Part shown: positions 36,441 through 50,018 of the stretch, one piece after another
Layout of the letters: every line of letters starts with the position of its first letter
Position numbering within the stretch: the stretch's first letter is position 1
From: Dicaeum eximium
Lineage: Eukaryota > Chordata > Aves > Passeriformes > Dicaeidae
Length of the DNA stretch: 64,000 nt
Reading direction: 5' to 3'
Assembly: GCA_013396995.1 (NCBI GenBank)
Contig: VWZP01001589.1
Coordinates: 922,735-986,734 of the forward strand
Notes under the pieces: generated by a model
What the model was told of the DNA's origin: nothing
Seen by the model: the letters and a program-made list of their open reading frames with translations, nothing else
The model's database searches: none
Made by a program: the position numbers and the translations under genes

Positions 36441-39087
36441 ATATAAAACCAAAGTCTGTTCCCTGAAGCCTTGGAAATTTTTCTGGTACCTAATTCTATA
36501 GAATAGTGTGAGTTTAATGCATTAGTATACCAGTGACAAAATAATTAATTCCACTCTGTAAGAGATTTAAAGTACAGATGTACTAAAGTGTCAGCATATT
36601 TATGAAGTTCTGTATCAACACAAATATTTTGCCTGGCTTAAGGATAAGGAAGAGTAAAGAAAATAGCCATTAATATTTACTTAATGGTGTTGATATTTGA
36701 AGTATTTTAGTAATTTTAATTAATACCTTACTATATCTGGTTACATTTTTTGTAAAGTTCTGATCATTCATATTTGCCCTGTAGATGTCTCTTATTTTTT
36801 TATTTTCCCCTCAAATATTGATCTATACTTATTTCTGAAATGCAGGTTTATAAAATGGAATGGTTACTGGTAGGATGGGAATCATTAGAGAGGAGAAGTG
36901 AAGAAAAAAAAAAAGAAAATATGAAAGACATGAAGTGTGTGAAAGAATCAGATTTTGGAGTTTGAGATCAGAAAGCTCAGTAAAGCATGTAAATACCAGT
37001 AAATGTCAGCTGGCATTGACTTATATTTGTGAATCTCAAGTGATGAGCTCATCATCACAAAAGTTTAGCACCTCTCTGGTGGCTTGGTCTTCACCTGCAG
37101 CTTTCTGAAGTTATACCTCTTTTATCCTTCCTTTAATTTTTCTTTTTTTTTTGTAGACTTTTTGTTCACCATACTGGGATATTATGATATCTTAACTCTG
37201 GGTCTGAAACTGCAACTACAGCACTACTCTGCCTGCAAGCTGCCCTGGTTTGTATCCCCCTGCAGCACATTTTGCCCTCTCTGGTAATTATAGAGGAAGG
37301 GCAACTCTGTAGTTGTTCCATCCTTGATGTCTCATTTCTTTATCAAACTCAGTAACTTCTTTGGTGTTGATCTGGCAGTCACCTCTTGGAAATTCTCTTT
37401 ATTCTTTTTGTGCTGTGATGTATTTGCCACGTTTTAATAGAACAGGCCCTCTGGCTGGAGAACGTTGCCAGTTAAACTTATGAGACAGATCCACTGTTTT
37501 ATTATTGTTTCTTTCAGAAGCTTTTCAGTGTCTTTGATGTTTCCCATGCATTTGCATTAAAAGCTGTGAGTGATTTATTTTAATAAAATCCAATTATCCT
37601 CTTTAGTTCCTTGTGAAAAATTAAAGGCTATTTCCAGTTTAATTGTGAATATAAGCACATGGAAGGAAACATACCAGTTACTAATGAAAACGTGGCATTA
37701 ATAGTTCCAGCAGCAGCAATGAGGGTTAATGAACAAAAAATGCTGTGCAGACTTAATTTCAGTAACTTGTGCAGAACTATTTGGGTCCACGGAGGAAAAC
37801 CAGCTGCTTTCAAGGAGCTATGTTAGGATAATGCTAGAATATCATGTTTCGCAGAGTTCAGTATCCCCACATGGTTCTTGAGCTGTGTACACATGTGAAA
37901 AGAAATTACATTTCCAGGAGATGGCTTCATCTGCTTTCCGGGGTGATTTTTTCGAGCCTGATCTCAAACTTTGGTTTTTCTGTAGGTTCACAAGGGAAAT
38001 AAAAAAGGAGCTACAGTCTCCTCAACTGTTAAATCATCGTGGTCTCAGCTGTGTATTTTCAAAGCAAGCTTCCTCTCTTCCAGCAAATCCTTGATTTTCC
38101 TATACTTCTAACAGCAGCAGTCTATGCTTCCACAAATATCACCTTTTCTTTATCTGAAATATAGGACTGACTCCTTGGTACTGCTGACTTTTTCCTATTG
38201 GTACAAAGAGAAAGGAAGGGGTGAGTATCTCTTTGGTATCAAATCTGGGCTGGTGTGGGCTTGAATTACATTACAAAATTAATTGCACCAGCCAATCACA
38301 CACACAGGTTAGTTGTGTTATCTATGAATTATAGTAAACTAGTTGGCTTCATTGTCAAAAACAGGCTGGTTATAGGCAGCAGTGAGATTTCACCAGTTTG
38401 ATTTGGGACACTTTGGAGCTGGGATCATTTAGTCATTGTCACATATCCCACCTGAGACCCATTTGTGTTCCTGTTTGAGCGCAGCAGCTCTAAGCTGAGA
38501 AGCCCATCAGGCCTGAGCACAAATATAAGTGTAACATCAATCTGTTGTCTCAGTGGTATGGATGACAATCCTGCCCTCTCCTCACACCCCTGCTGCTTAG
38601 TTTCTGTAAAAAAACCTCACAGTGAGCCTCAGCATTTTTCCACTATCTCCTTTCTCCTGGCACCAACACAAGACCTGATTAACTGATTTGTGCAGTAAGT
38701 CTCTATTATTATTTCAAGATATCAGTAAAGCCTCGAAATGAAAAAAATATTATCACTTAATGATTATCACTCAGGAACTATACTAATGATGGGCTCAGGA
38801 ATGGCCTTCAGCATCACAGGAAAGAAGAGGTGTAAGGAAAGAGATCTTAATTAAACATTTAGAGGGAACCTTACCCACAAGACTTATTTTAACAATTTTG
38901 ATTGACTGATTTCTAATCTGTTAGAAGGATTAATTATAAAAGAAAAAGCCCCAAATACAATAGAGTAGAAAGCATCAAACCCCAGAAAATATTGACTTTC
39001 ATTTCATATCTGGGTAAGATGATACACTTCTTCTTTATCAGATTTGTAATGGGATTGGTCCACATTGTTGTTGGTCTATCATATTAT
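36441..39087. other. Unannotated AT-rich DNA
   Basis: No exon or transposon is recognisable. A short A-rich run lies near 36904-36915. Confidence 0.5.
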
Positions 39088-39275
39088 TGTATCATACCAT
39101 GGTTAGGTTGGAAGGGATCTTGAAAGCTCATCTAGTCCAACCCACCCTGAGATAAGCAGGGGCATCTTCAACTAGATTGGAGGATTACAGCTCTGCCCAA
39201 CCTGACCTTGAACCTGACCTCATCTGTCTCATTGCCCAATTAAAAGCTGAGGTGACTGTTCAACATCTACCCTGT
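39088..39275 (-). mobile_element. CR1 LINE 3'-terminal fragment, inverted
   Basis: The string 'tatcataccatggttaggt' followed by 'tggaagggatcttgaaag', 'ctcatctagtccaaccca' and 'cccaacctgaccttgaac' is the reverse complement of the CR1 3' end. The copy is about 190 bp long and loses similarity beyond about 39275. Confidence 0.88.
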
Positions 39276-42200
39276 ATTGCTTCAGCTAAATTAACTTTTC
39301 TACCTTTCCAGTTTCTCTCTTAATCACACTATTTCTACTTCCTGTATTTATAAAGTTCTCATTGTCTTTGCATCAACATGCCTACAGAAATTTTTAAGTG
39401 TTAAATATAGATGGTGATACACAAAATGTTATTACAGTTTCCTCCTTTATTCCATCCTAATTACAAAAATTTTTAACAGAGTTGACCCAAAACAGAGAAA
39501 GCTTAATATCAGTTTAGTGAAAGGATCCTGTAGAAAAGATTCCAAGAAATATTAAACATTTCATGAAGTCTTCATTAAACAGTCTTTATTGAACAATGTC
39601 AAGAAGTTAATCAGTAATTTGACTGGTGATACTTGAAAATCCTGCTTGTTTTGTATGTGGTGAAAATAATTGTGTGTGTTAGAAACAGTCAGCTTTGCTG
39701 TAACCTGTATTAATCTTCTCAAATAATATGCCTTTCCAGGGTCAGCATGACTTCAAAATGGCATAAAATGTCAGTGAGGAAGTATTGACAGAAAATGTAT
39801 TTTTGAAATTCTTGATATGTTTATTGGCCTTTTTCTTCTTCCTTACATAAACCTTTTTTTGCAACTATTATTGCAAAATAGCATGCTTGCAAATCTTGCA
39901 GTCCTGTTCTCTTAACCACAACACAGAAAATCTGCAAAAATACTGTAGGGAAGCAACTGAGTGTTGGATGCTGCTGTGAGCCTTGACATTCACACTAGCA
40001 TTCCCACAATCTGTTTGGGAATGACTGCTCTGTACCCAAGTGATTTCCAAATTCTGCAGTCCTGGCTGAAGTAGAATATGGCAGTAGAGGTTTAAAACTA
40101 ACTGTTATTGGAAAATAACAGTTACTTACTGGTGGGTGATCTTAAGCAGAACTTTTCACTACAGGCATAAGTTTATGGTATAGTTCTAAAGACTGGCTAT
40201 GATCCATCTTTATATTTGTTGTGATAAAGTATTTATCATTTACATTTAGGCCAATGGCAGTAATTGTTTTGAAGATACAGAACCCAAATGTATTTTGGAA
40301 ATATTTAGATAAAACTCTCTTTACTCCTATGTACAAGAGTAATTTAAACCACAAAACTAAGGAGCAGGAGCTTGGACATACACATAAGCATATAAAAACT
40401 ACTATAAACCAGAAACTAAGCTATTTTCAAACCACTACACTTATATGAAAGAAAAAATTCATATTAATAAGAACAATAAAATGACAATGCACTGATATGC
40501 TAAGGTTATGTTCTTGAAAAGTAGACAGTCAATATCCTTGTAATATGTTTTAAACTGTATTTTACAGTACCTACAAAATCAGTATTTAACAGCATATCAC
40601 CTGTGATACAGTATGATGAATGATGCAATCCCAATGAAATGTCAGTATCTTATGGAAAGTATCTAACCAATGCACATGTTTTTAAACTTGGGTGTTAAAG
40701 GAAAAAAGATTTCTCAAATGAAAATCTGTATATCTTGGAAGTAAACTTAGGTGTAAGAGTCCATTTACTACTGCTCAGATGGTGGTGAGCATTTCAGCTG
40801 CTCCAGCTATCTTGTAACACTTCTTTAATCTTAGGAATACAGACTTTTTATGATGCAAAAATACAGTATTTCCCGTAAGAAATTTAGAGAGTAATGTGAA
40901 AATCACAGGTTTGTTAAATTAATTGAATTATTTATTGCAAGAACAGACACTTAGTTAACATATCCTAGTGCCAGAGCAAGTAGATTAAAGGAGACACTTT
41001 AATTGAACAAAATAAAGGTAAATATCCATTCTGCAGGAAAAGAGATTTTATAGGTCTCAGACATCAGACATATAACAATTTCGTAATTTAGAAAAGGCAT
41101 TGCTAACTTTGTTTAATAGATTTCTCAAAAAATGTTAATTAGTCATTACAGGTAAAACTTGTTAGTGGGAAAATCCTTGCTAATTTGATTGTTAAATTTA
41201 ACAGTTTGTTGATTCAGAAATTTCATATATTCTTCAGTTTTCTCACATTCTGGGCTACAAAAAGTTGAATTTTGCCTGTATTAATGCATGAGATGGAAGC
41301 AAGTTTGAAGCTGGCATTTGTGCTTCAATATTTTTTCTTATTAGGAAAAGGTACTCAGGTAATGCAACCTTAAAATGAACCAAACACCTTCAAAATTGTT
41401 TGGAAAGAGTTACTGGTTTTCAGACGGGAAAAAAAATGGATGTAAAATTGAGAAATATCTGTTTTCCCTCTCTCTGAAAATGATACAAGAACTTGTATAT
41501 CATTTAGTGAAGATGCCACCTTATGATAAAAGTACTGTGCACTTCAGAGCTTTGCTTTAGTAGTGCCTAAGTCCTGGTGCCAGCCTCAGATCATGTATAA
41601 GCTGGAGCAGGTGGAAATGATAAGCAATGTCCCTTCATCTGTTCTGCAGGACAGACTGTGTTTCTGGGTTTCAGGTGTGCTGTCCTTCTTTATGGTGCCA
41701 TCTCTTTTTGTACAACAAGGGGCTGAGCTCTCAGAAAATTTTTTTTGCATTGTAGGTCCTTTATGTTGTGTAGTGAAGGTGACCTATTTTCCAGCACTTT
41801 AAACTGCATTTTCTTCTCTCACTTCATTGTGAATCCTTCTCACTGTACACCAGTAATGATTTCAGTCCTCTGTGAGAGGTTTGAAATTTCAGACTCAGTG
41901 CTAAGTGTGAGTATTTTTATTTGCTTCACAGTTTTTTCTCACAGAGGCAAGTTGCTACAATGTCTGAGAAGACAAGGAATCCATAAAAAGTATGCGGTAT
42001 TCTTTCAGTGAAGTAAAAATACCATAATATAAAATTAATGATCAAAATTGGGAAATGGGTGAATCATGGAGGAAACTTGTGAATAAAAAAATAATGAATT
42101 AACATTTGGAAGAATTAACTTATTCATATGAATGCTGTTTCATATATTGAAGACAAATAAGCACAAAGTGAATATTTGTCTTAAATGCATCATCAGTCTG

Positions 42201-45200
42201 TTGAAAATAACAAATGCACACTTCAGAATTAGTAGAATAGTGAGTCTTGAAGGAATGGCAAGAAATAACTAGCGGGATTATGCTCAATGAACTCTAAAAC
42301 TTGCTTCCTATCACCAGCTGGGTGAAACTAGCTCAGCAGGCTGTGCCGTAGTCATTGCTTTGATTGCAGACAAAGAGCTGACATTTGACTTTAGTGGTTA
42401 AAATATAGTCAGTACAGCAGCACTGTGCTCTGAAGTTTCAGATGAAATGTATTATGGCAAATGCCATTACCTGTAGTGCTTAAAACGACTTTAAGCACCA
42501 TTTCCTATGTGCTATTACATGCTGCTATCAGTGGGACAGGTGGTGATCCACTTCTGCATGCATGTGTGATTGATTTCTTTGTAACCCTGTTCTGTGCAAC
42601 TGTGCTCACCTGTGATTTTCTACTTCCTGAAGGATGTCCAGGTGGATGCCTGAATCATCAGTGTGAATGCTTGAATCAGCAGCAAATGAGATGCAATTTA
42701 AATAGCAGTGGTGGTATGGAACACTACGCATCACAGTCGTAAGCAGCTTGAGCATCACACCTAAAATACCTAAGCAAGCTGTGAAGGAAAAAGGGTGTTA
42801 TATTATTTTCTCACCAAGTTGCTTCTGAAGATGCTGAAAGGAGCTGCTCTTCTAACAGGAAGGAAGAGTATTTATTTTCTGGAGAAAGAGAGTACATAGT
42901 GAAATCATTTAATCACTGCATTGACTTGAAATTGATTTGAAGATAAAATGACATTTGAATCAAACTACTACCTGATTCAACATCTAAACCAAGATACTTC
43001 CCTTAACTGGAATGATGAAAGCATTTTTCACCCATTATCATGAGAAAGGGCTTATCAAAACAGTTGTCAGAACTCAGAGGTCTGTCTTATGCGTGTGTAC
43101 TCAGGCTGTGATCTGGTAGGGAACTGTGCTGCAATGTGCCGAAAGAATGAGGACTTTACTATCAGCAATAGCACTTCTGTGACTTCTGATTGACACATCA
43201 TTAAAATCTAACAGCAAATAGTCCTCTAAGTTATGTAGAAACAATTTTGTGTCAAATGATCCAGTCTATTAATTTTTTAAATTTTCCCTTACACATTTTT
43301 AGTAATTTCTAAGAATATAGTATAGCACCCATCTGGATGTCTTATTTGGAAACCCTCTGAACTAAACTATACATATCAGGACCTTGGAAGCCATGTTGAG
43401 TTCAGAATTTGTACAACAATGTTCCAGGAAAATGTAATTTTCACAGCTGTGGAAGAAGGAAGCAGAAAGCAAATGGCACTATTTGCTGTATTTCTGTTTG
43501 GAAAGTCACAGATGTTCTCTGGGAATTTATCCAGTGCATCTATACTGACAACAAGTACCAACTGCAATAGGCCAGAAATAAAACTCTTTTACACAATTAT
43601 CCTGGTAAGAAACAGTAGGAAAAAGAACATTTTGAAAGAAAATAACTACCTGCCTTAAGATGAGTGATTTTGAATTGACCATAGTGATTTTTTTCTCTCG
43701 TACCATAATTCTCTTTTATCTGTTGTCTTTTTTATTTTTTTTCCCTTTTTTCTTAGCGGACAAACATTCCCTTTGAGCAGAGCTTTCTGAAGTGTCACTC
43801 CAGGTGTGAAGGGATGGAGAAGAAAACCCTTGAGCTTTGACTGCGTGGTAACAGATGCATCAAACTCTACCCAGGAGTGAAATCCTGCTGGGATCATCAC
43901 TGGAATTCAGGTACAGCTAACTAGCAAGGCATAATCTGCAATGTTTATTTTTTATTATCTCTTCTGTTTGCATATACTGAAGCTGTCTGAAGACACTGTA
44001 CTCTTGACCGGCCCACGACAAAGTGATAAGAGATTTGGTTTATTGATGGGAAGCCTCCCAAGCCTGAAGATCTGTCCCTTGTCCCTTCCCCCCTGCCACA
44101 CTCTGCATTCTCAGGCTACCTTTGTTTTGTTAAACTCTTTTAAGTTTAGACAATTGATCATTTTGGCTAGATTTCTGTTAGATTTTGGAGGTAATGAGAA
44201 AAAACAGAAGCGGCAGATGACACATTTTACTTCTTAATTCTTAGTGTAATGGCAGAGGTTTCTGTAAAAATATGACTGCTCCAACCATGCTCTCAGTGCT
44301 CAACAGTATTAAAACAATAATTTTGTCTTATTTCTAGAGTATCCTGGGCCATTCTGTTCATGTTTCTGTGTTTAGAGAGTCTTTATTTTACTAATGCCGG
44401 AAATGTTTGGTTTTGCTAACAATCTAATACAGAGCATAAAATTGTATACTTCAGCCCACAGAAATGACACATTAAACAACACATTTATTCTACAAACTTG
44501 CAATAAACAGATGTGAAAAAAACCACCAACAAACCTCTCCATTTTTATGTATCATAACTCTTTTATGTCATGGGTGAAATATGGCCTATGTCCTTGGAAA
44601 AGACAATATTTAGAAAAGGAACAGGATTCCACCTCATGCACTAGACCTCTGGAAATGCACTATGTGCCTGCCCTACTGTGCTGATACAGAATATAATCAG
44701 ATATAGTCAGATCTGAGGATGATTTCTCTTCAAGTATGCTGAATTTTTTTGATTTCCCACCTCCCTTGAAATACTGCTGGGTTGTGGCACTCTTTTTCCA
44801 GATGACTTTTCAGATCTGAGCTTGAGTTTTCGTTTGGGCATGAGAGCTAGCCTGTGAAAAGCAGCCCATTCTGCAGGAGTTAAGCCAGTAGTGGGAATAA
44901 AAATGATTTAGTCAGAGCAAGATTTTTAAGCACATTTTATGTTGCAAATAAATGCACTTAAAGATGTATAACAAAGCATGAAACCTTCCTGTTTCTTTGT
45001 TTACTTCTGTCCCCAAAAAGTAATTGCTTGTCAGATTTTGAACTTGTTTGGCATAAGATTAGGAAAAAACCCCAAAGTGTTCTTTGACTCTGTTTTGCTG
45101 TAATATAAAGCAGAAATAAAAATAATTATCTTATCACTGTGATAAGTTTAAATACAAATTGGGCCCAAGCCAGAGCATACAAGAACTCATTTGGTTTCAC

Positions 45201-46430
45201 TGACTTGCAACTCAGGATGTGAGTTTTTAGGTGGAAGTGAAGGCAGGAAGCAGGGACTACAACTCCATAAAGTGTCTTACCAAGAATCTTTTGAGATCTT
45301 CTACACTGTCTCAGAGCTCAGTCACTTACATACATTTTCAGTAAGAAAGTTGCAATTAAAATGGACATCTTATTTTCTGTCAGTCAATTGACTAGCAATG
45401 AGAAGCAGACTGAAATATCCTTCTGGAGTGGTCTCCTTTCTCTGTTAGAGAATCTATCACTACTGTGAATATCAGTTCTGAAAAAGTGAATGAAAAGGGA
45501 GTTTTTGGTGTTTTTTTTTTTTTTTTTAATGTGCTACAAACATATATGTAGAATATGCATTGTACAGACAGCATTTCTGGTGGTTAGAGAAATACAGAGT
45601 TGCAGAGATGCCTTTGATGGTTTTTCCTTCTCTCAAGCAGTTTCTAGTGCCCTATGGCCAATTTCTCTTTGAGAATGCTCAGTACTTAAGCAAACCAACA
45701 CCCATAGTTATCCAGTCTGTGTAGCTGATGAAACCTGTCTGGAGAGATAAACTGGTATTTTCTATTTCCTCTGGCATTTTCAAGACTTCACAAGGGAAGG
45801 GGACATTCATGCCTCATTACCAGCTGAGGCAATCAACATTGATACTTATAAACCAAAATTTTGTAATTTTAGTTATATGCTAGGTAGTCTAATAGATTGG
45901 TATCTTTGTTGTACTGTGTTATGTTTAACATTTTTGGTAATTTGGTAAATAAACTCACCATACGCATTTGCAGAAGTCTCCAGAAAAAACTGCAACAGAA
46001 ATGTCCTGTTCAAGCATTTTCCTAGAGAAAGCAACAGTATAAGGGAAAATCACACAATAAAAATTACAAATACTTCCTCATAATCAATTTAACAAGACTG
46101 GACTTGTATTTGCACTCAGCTTAATTATGACCATTTTTAAAGATGGCAGAGATGTATAAATGGGCAAGAATGGAAGAACTTGTACCAAAATTATAAGTCC
46201 CATTTAGAGAGCTAGATTTCTCATTTTTTGCATTTAAATAAACCTAAAAATATATTCTGGAAAGTGACGTATATAAAATGATTTCTGCTTGCTTCTTCAG
46301 TTTTGGGAATTATGATATACTGGGCTTCATAAGTTTGTTAATTTATATAATGTATTAGTTTTACCTTTAAAAATATATGTCATACTGAAAAAAAGGGGTT
46401 GCAAAATATTTGTAGAATCAGGTATGTCTA
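39276..46430. other. Unannotated AT-rich DNA
   Basis: About 7 kb has no recognisable gene, RNA or transposon. A 17-bp T-run lies at 45511-45527. Open frames (up to 98 codons) carry no motifs and do not chain into plausible exons. Confidence 0.5.
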
Positions 46431-46453
46431 TAATAATAAATAAATAAATATAT
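46431..46453. repeat. Short (ATAA)n microsatellite
   Basis: taataataaataaataaat, about five units of a tri-/tetranucleotide A/T repeat. Confidence 0.8.
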
Positions 46454-47260
46454 TATCCAGACTGTTTGGAAGCATTTTCTCTTACAGTTTATCAATTATA
46501 ACTGGGATATTTCCTCTTTGTCCTGTAACAGCAGAGTAAATACCAAGTTTCAAACATACAAGTTTTCAAACTTGTCCTTATTGTAAGCCTTCAGATATAC
46601 TATTGCTCTAAATTACTCAAAGACTGATATAACATGACATTATGTAAAATTTGTAGGTTTTTGAGCATACTGCACTGGTTTATATGTGTAATAAATGTTA
46701 CAACAAAATGAGGAATGATGGAGAAATTTATTTTTTCAAACAGGCACTTTATCTGTTCTATAAAACTTTAGTATTGAAAATAACTAGGAATTGTGTGTGA
46801 TTTTGGTGCTACTGGTGTTCCACTCCACACAACCTCTAGGAAGATTGCATGATGCTCTGCATGAAGCAGCAGTCTTCAGCTCAGTGCCATTTGATAAATT
46901 CTGGTCATCTCTGTAGGTGTAGCAATGGACAAATCTTACAAGGTTCTCCTGACTTACACGCAGAAACTGCTTGTTTTATTGGAGAGGAGCCTGATGGGGG
47001 TGCCTGAATTCTGCTGGTACTAGTGGGCTTCACCATTGCTGTAAGGTGGCAAATTCTGTCTGTGGTGAGCAAAAGCAGGACCATGCATAAGTGGGATGTC
47101 CTATATAGCTCTCTTTCCTTTTTCTGTACTGCTTTGTGCTAGTAATTAAGGGCAAAGTGTGCGTAGAAAAAGTAGAGATAGAAGGGGAAACAGAGAGTGT
47201 GGACCAGCAACACATGCAGAAAAGAGGCTCAGTGGAGGTTTCTCAGGCAGCCTGCTCAGG
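46454..47260. other. Unannotated DNA
   Basis: No recognisable feature. Short chance frames only. Confidence 0.5.
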
Positions 47261-47328
47261 TTTTTTTTTTTTTTTNNNNNNNNNNNNNNNNNNNNNNNNN
47301 NNNNNNNNTTTTTTTTTTTTTTTTTTTT
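47261..47328. other. Poly-T tract containing a 33-N assembly gap
   Basis: Fifteen T (47261-47275), 33 N (47276-47308) and twenty T (47309-47328) are followed by gtgtgtgt. The gap lies inside a homopolymer, so the true length of the poly-T is unknown and the N count may be arbitrary. Frames translated across it (Phe-rich on plus, Lys-rich on minus) are meaningless. Confidence 0.98.
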
Positions 47329-47399
47329 GTGTGTGTTTGGTTGGTTTGTATTTTCCTTTAAAATCCTGTGCACCTAATGAAGGATGAATTATGGTGGTA

Positions 47400-47430
47400 T
47401 CCTTTGTTTGTTTGCTTGTTTGTTTCTTTT
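47400..47430. repeat. Short (TTTG)n simple repeat
   Basis: tttgtttgtttgcttgtttg, an imperfect tetranucleotide repeat just downstream of the poly-T gap. Confidence 0.75.
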
Positions 47431-48435
47431 GGCAGAGAGATCTTACTCCCTTTGAAAACCTGAGAATATTTTCCATTTGTTTGCAGTTTTGCTTATGTCT
47501 GCAGCAAGGCAGACAGACAGTGTGGGTATTGGAACTGGACTCCTTCAGAGTCCATCATCGAAGCCACCGAGCAAGTTAGATCTAAATACAGCTGGATCAG
47601 GAATAAACTGCTCTCACCAGAGTAAAAGGAAAAAAGGAAGAGGATGGGTAGTGTGAGAATATTGAGAACTGGAGTGGTCTTGTCGTTTTTGCTTGCTCTT
47701 GTTTAAAGAAGTCCCTAACTAAGGCTGATTTCAAGAGATGCCTGCACAGATGAGGATGTGATGTGTCCTGAGTACACCCTCTCCTTCCATGCCAGGAGGT
47801 CTGCAGGTGCCCTGTAAGTAGATTCTTACCAGGATTTGATTTAAATGGATATATTAGCTTGCAATAAACATCTCTTTTGTATATATGTGCATTTCTAAAT
47901 TGTGGGACTGTCTCATTAATTCAAGTAATTATGCAGAGCTGTGACTGAATCTTTCTCTGTTGCACAGCAAATTAAGGCCAAAAAAGGGCCTCTGAGGAGC
48001 CACATAACCCAAGCAATTCCCTGAGAAGCTGTGTGGCTACAGCCTCCAAACAATTTGCCCTTGCCTTACCTATGCCTTCCTGAAAGTAATCTTGCCTTGC
48101 TGATGTAGATCACAGCATGAAGCTTTTTCCTAATAACTTTCCCCTATAATAGCATGTCCCAGGTATTATTTCTTAGTAAAAATCTTTCTCTTATTATAAG
48201 AAACAAGAGGCCTGAAAATTTTTCTGTCATCTACTGTGGCTGTTAATCAGATTTACTAAGAAGAGTGATGGGTATGACCTAACAAAGAAATAGCTCGGCA
48301 GGGTTTGGATAACCTGCCAGTTTGTGTTTTGTAGTAATATGTCATTAAATAAACAATTAGTTTTGATGGCTTTGGCACTTTATTCTTGTATTAATGCTTC
48401 CGTAAGGCTAGGAAAAGCAGAGGTTTGGGAATTGC
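47431..48435. other. Unannotated DNA upstream of the CpG island
   Basis: No exon or transposon is recognised. A donor-like gtaagg occurs at about 48401 but has no supporting context. Confidence 0.45.
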
Positions 48436-48635
48436 CGACTCTCGTGGATCATCACTGTCCGCATCATTTTTCCCTTCCCGCCGGCGAGGGCGGGGGAGCA
48501 GCGCGCGGTCCCCTGCAGTTGCGGGGAGCGGCCACAGGAGGGCGCTGCGCACTGCCGGTAGCTCCTGGCGGCCGCGGTCCCGAAGCTCCGGCAGCGCGCG
48601 GCTCGCTCGGGAGCGATTCCAAATTATTTCAGACC
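48436..48635. promoter_or_regulatory. Isolated CpG island, candidate promoter or regulatory element
   Basis: By hand count there are 27 CpG dinucleotides in 200 bp, with G+C clearly above half. Most kilobases of this window carry only a handful of CpGs. A GC box (gggcggggg, an Sp/KLF-type motif) lies at 48488-48496. The string at 48529-48547 (cggccacaggagggcgctg) resembles the CTCF consensus (ccacNagRgggcgct pattern) with mismatches, one at a normally well-conserved position. Unmethylated CpG islands usually mark promoters, so this could be the first exon of an unrecognised transcript. It could also be an orphan enhancer or insulator. The 131-codon frame crossing it is a by-product of stop-poor GC-rich sequence. 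Confidence 0.75.
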
Positions 48636-50018
48636 GGGCACTGTCAGCCCTGTCTGCATTACACAGGGCAAGATAGATTGCATCCGAACAGGAGAAAGAG
48701 TGAAAAATCCACAGAGTAATAAGAAAAATACGTTCTATCTAGCAACTACAGATATTAACAAAATTAAAAATTATTAAGCAGCATGCTCAATTGCAAATAT
48801 GTCTTAAGGGCATGCCATTTTTATTTGTAAGGCAGTCTAATACACACCATGAACTTGCAGCCGTATGCTTCTGTAGTGCTGATGAGAATCTAAAAGCTGT
48901 GATTTTCTGCTTGCATATTCCACTGCTTTCCCCAATCCCCCCAAACCCCAAACTTCCTAATTGGTTTTAAAAATGAAATCTGTGGACATGCTAAAGTGTT
49001 TTCTTGTCTTACCTGGTAGACGTGGGAATATGTTCTTTTTTACTCACACAAATTTTCCTGCCTGTTGCCTAGAAAAATGTGAGTTAGGAGGGCTCAGCAG
49101 CAGACAGATTGCCTAGGGAGTGTAAAATCTCCACTTTTTCTAGGAGAGGTTCACAGACAGCACAGACCAGGAATGAAATATTGCCAGGTAAACTAATTCA
49201 CAATTTATCAACTTTAGCCCATGGGACACCCTCTGAAACCATCCTGACATGTTTTGCAGAATGAGTCCTCCAAATGTGTACTGAGGAGGAAGAGAAGCAG
49301 TTCAAAGTAACTGAAGGGTGTGCCCAGTGTCATCTTGCAGCTGCAAGCTTTCAGTCAGGCAGGTTGCCTTTCTGGGGACTTATATAGCTTCAAATTAAGT
49401 AAATAATTTAAAATAATTACTGTATCTCACTGGTCATTGCAGTTCTTGAAATGTAGCACTTCATAGGTGTGGTTAATAAAGGGATATGGAAAAATAAAGG
49501 ATGCATCCTCCATCATTAGTAGGATGCTATAACAATTAATTGACATCCTGGTTATTAAACAGAACAAAGCAAAAAATCAGATGCATGAAATTTTAAATGC
49601 AGAACATTTCTAGAAGTTACATCACTGAGCAGTAGGTAATCTTCATATACTTATTCTTTAGTAGGTACAACTTTATTTTGCCCTCGAAAGTCATAAAGTG
49701 GCATTCCTAATATTTACAGATGGCTATTGATTACTAATAGCCAGAAAAAAGAAATCCTGAATGGTGAAAAAGACTTTAAAACTATTTATAAATTTTATTA
49801 TTCTACTTTATGGAGTTGCTGTTTGTCTTCATATGGCATTTTTCTACTGTGACTTAAAATCCAGTTAATGTTTTCCTCCTTTATTAATTTTCTTCTTGTC
49901 TTTCTTCTAATGTACACAATCAAGGATATTTAGGTCTATAGGTAAAGGTTCTATAAAAGACCTTGGGTTTGTTGTGCTGGTTTGGGTGCCTTATGGAACA
50001 CAGTTCATCTTAACAGAT
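48636..50018. other. Unannotated AT-rich DNA
   Basis: No recognisable feature. No clear donor-acceptor chain leads away from the CpG island. Confidence 0.5.

Noticed and set aside
42461..42742. 93-codon plus-strand frame rich in Cys near its end
   Set aside because: The cysteines do not form a recognisable domain spacing and the flanks lack exon signals.
48324..48719. 131-codon plus-strand open frame across the CpG island
   Set aside because: It is open because GC-rich DNA is stop-poor. A parallel 83-codon frame overlaps it, no domain is visible, and composition shifts abruptly at the island borders as expected for a non-coding artefact.
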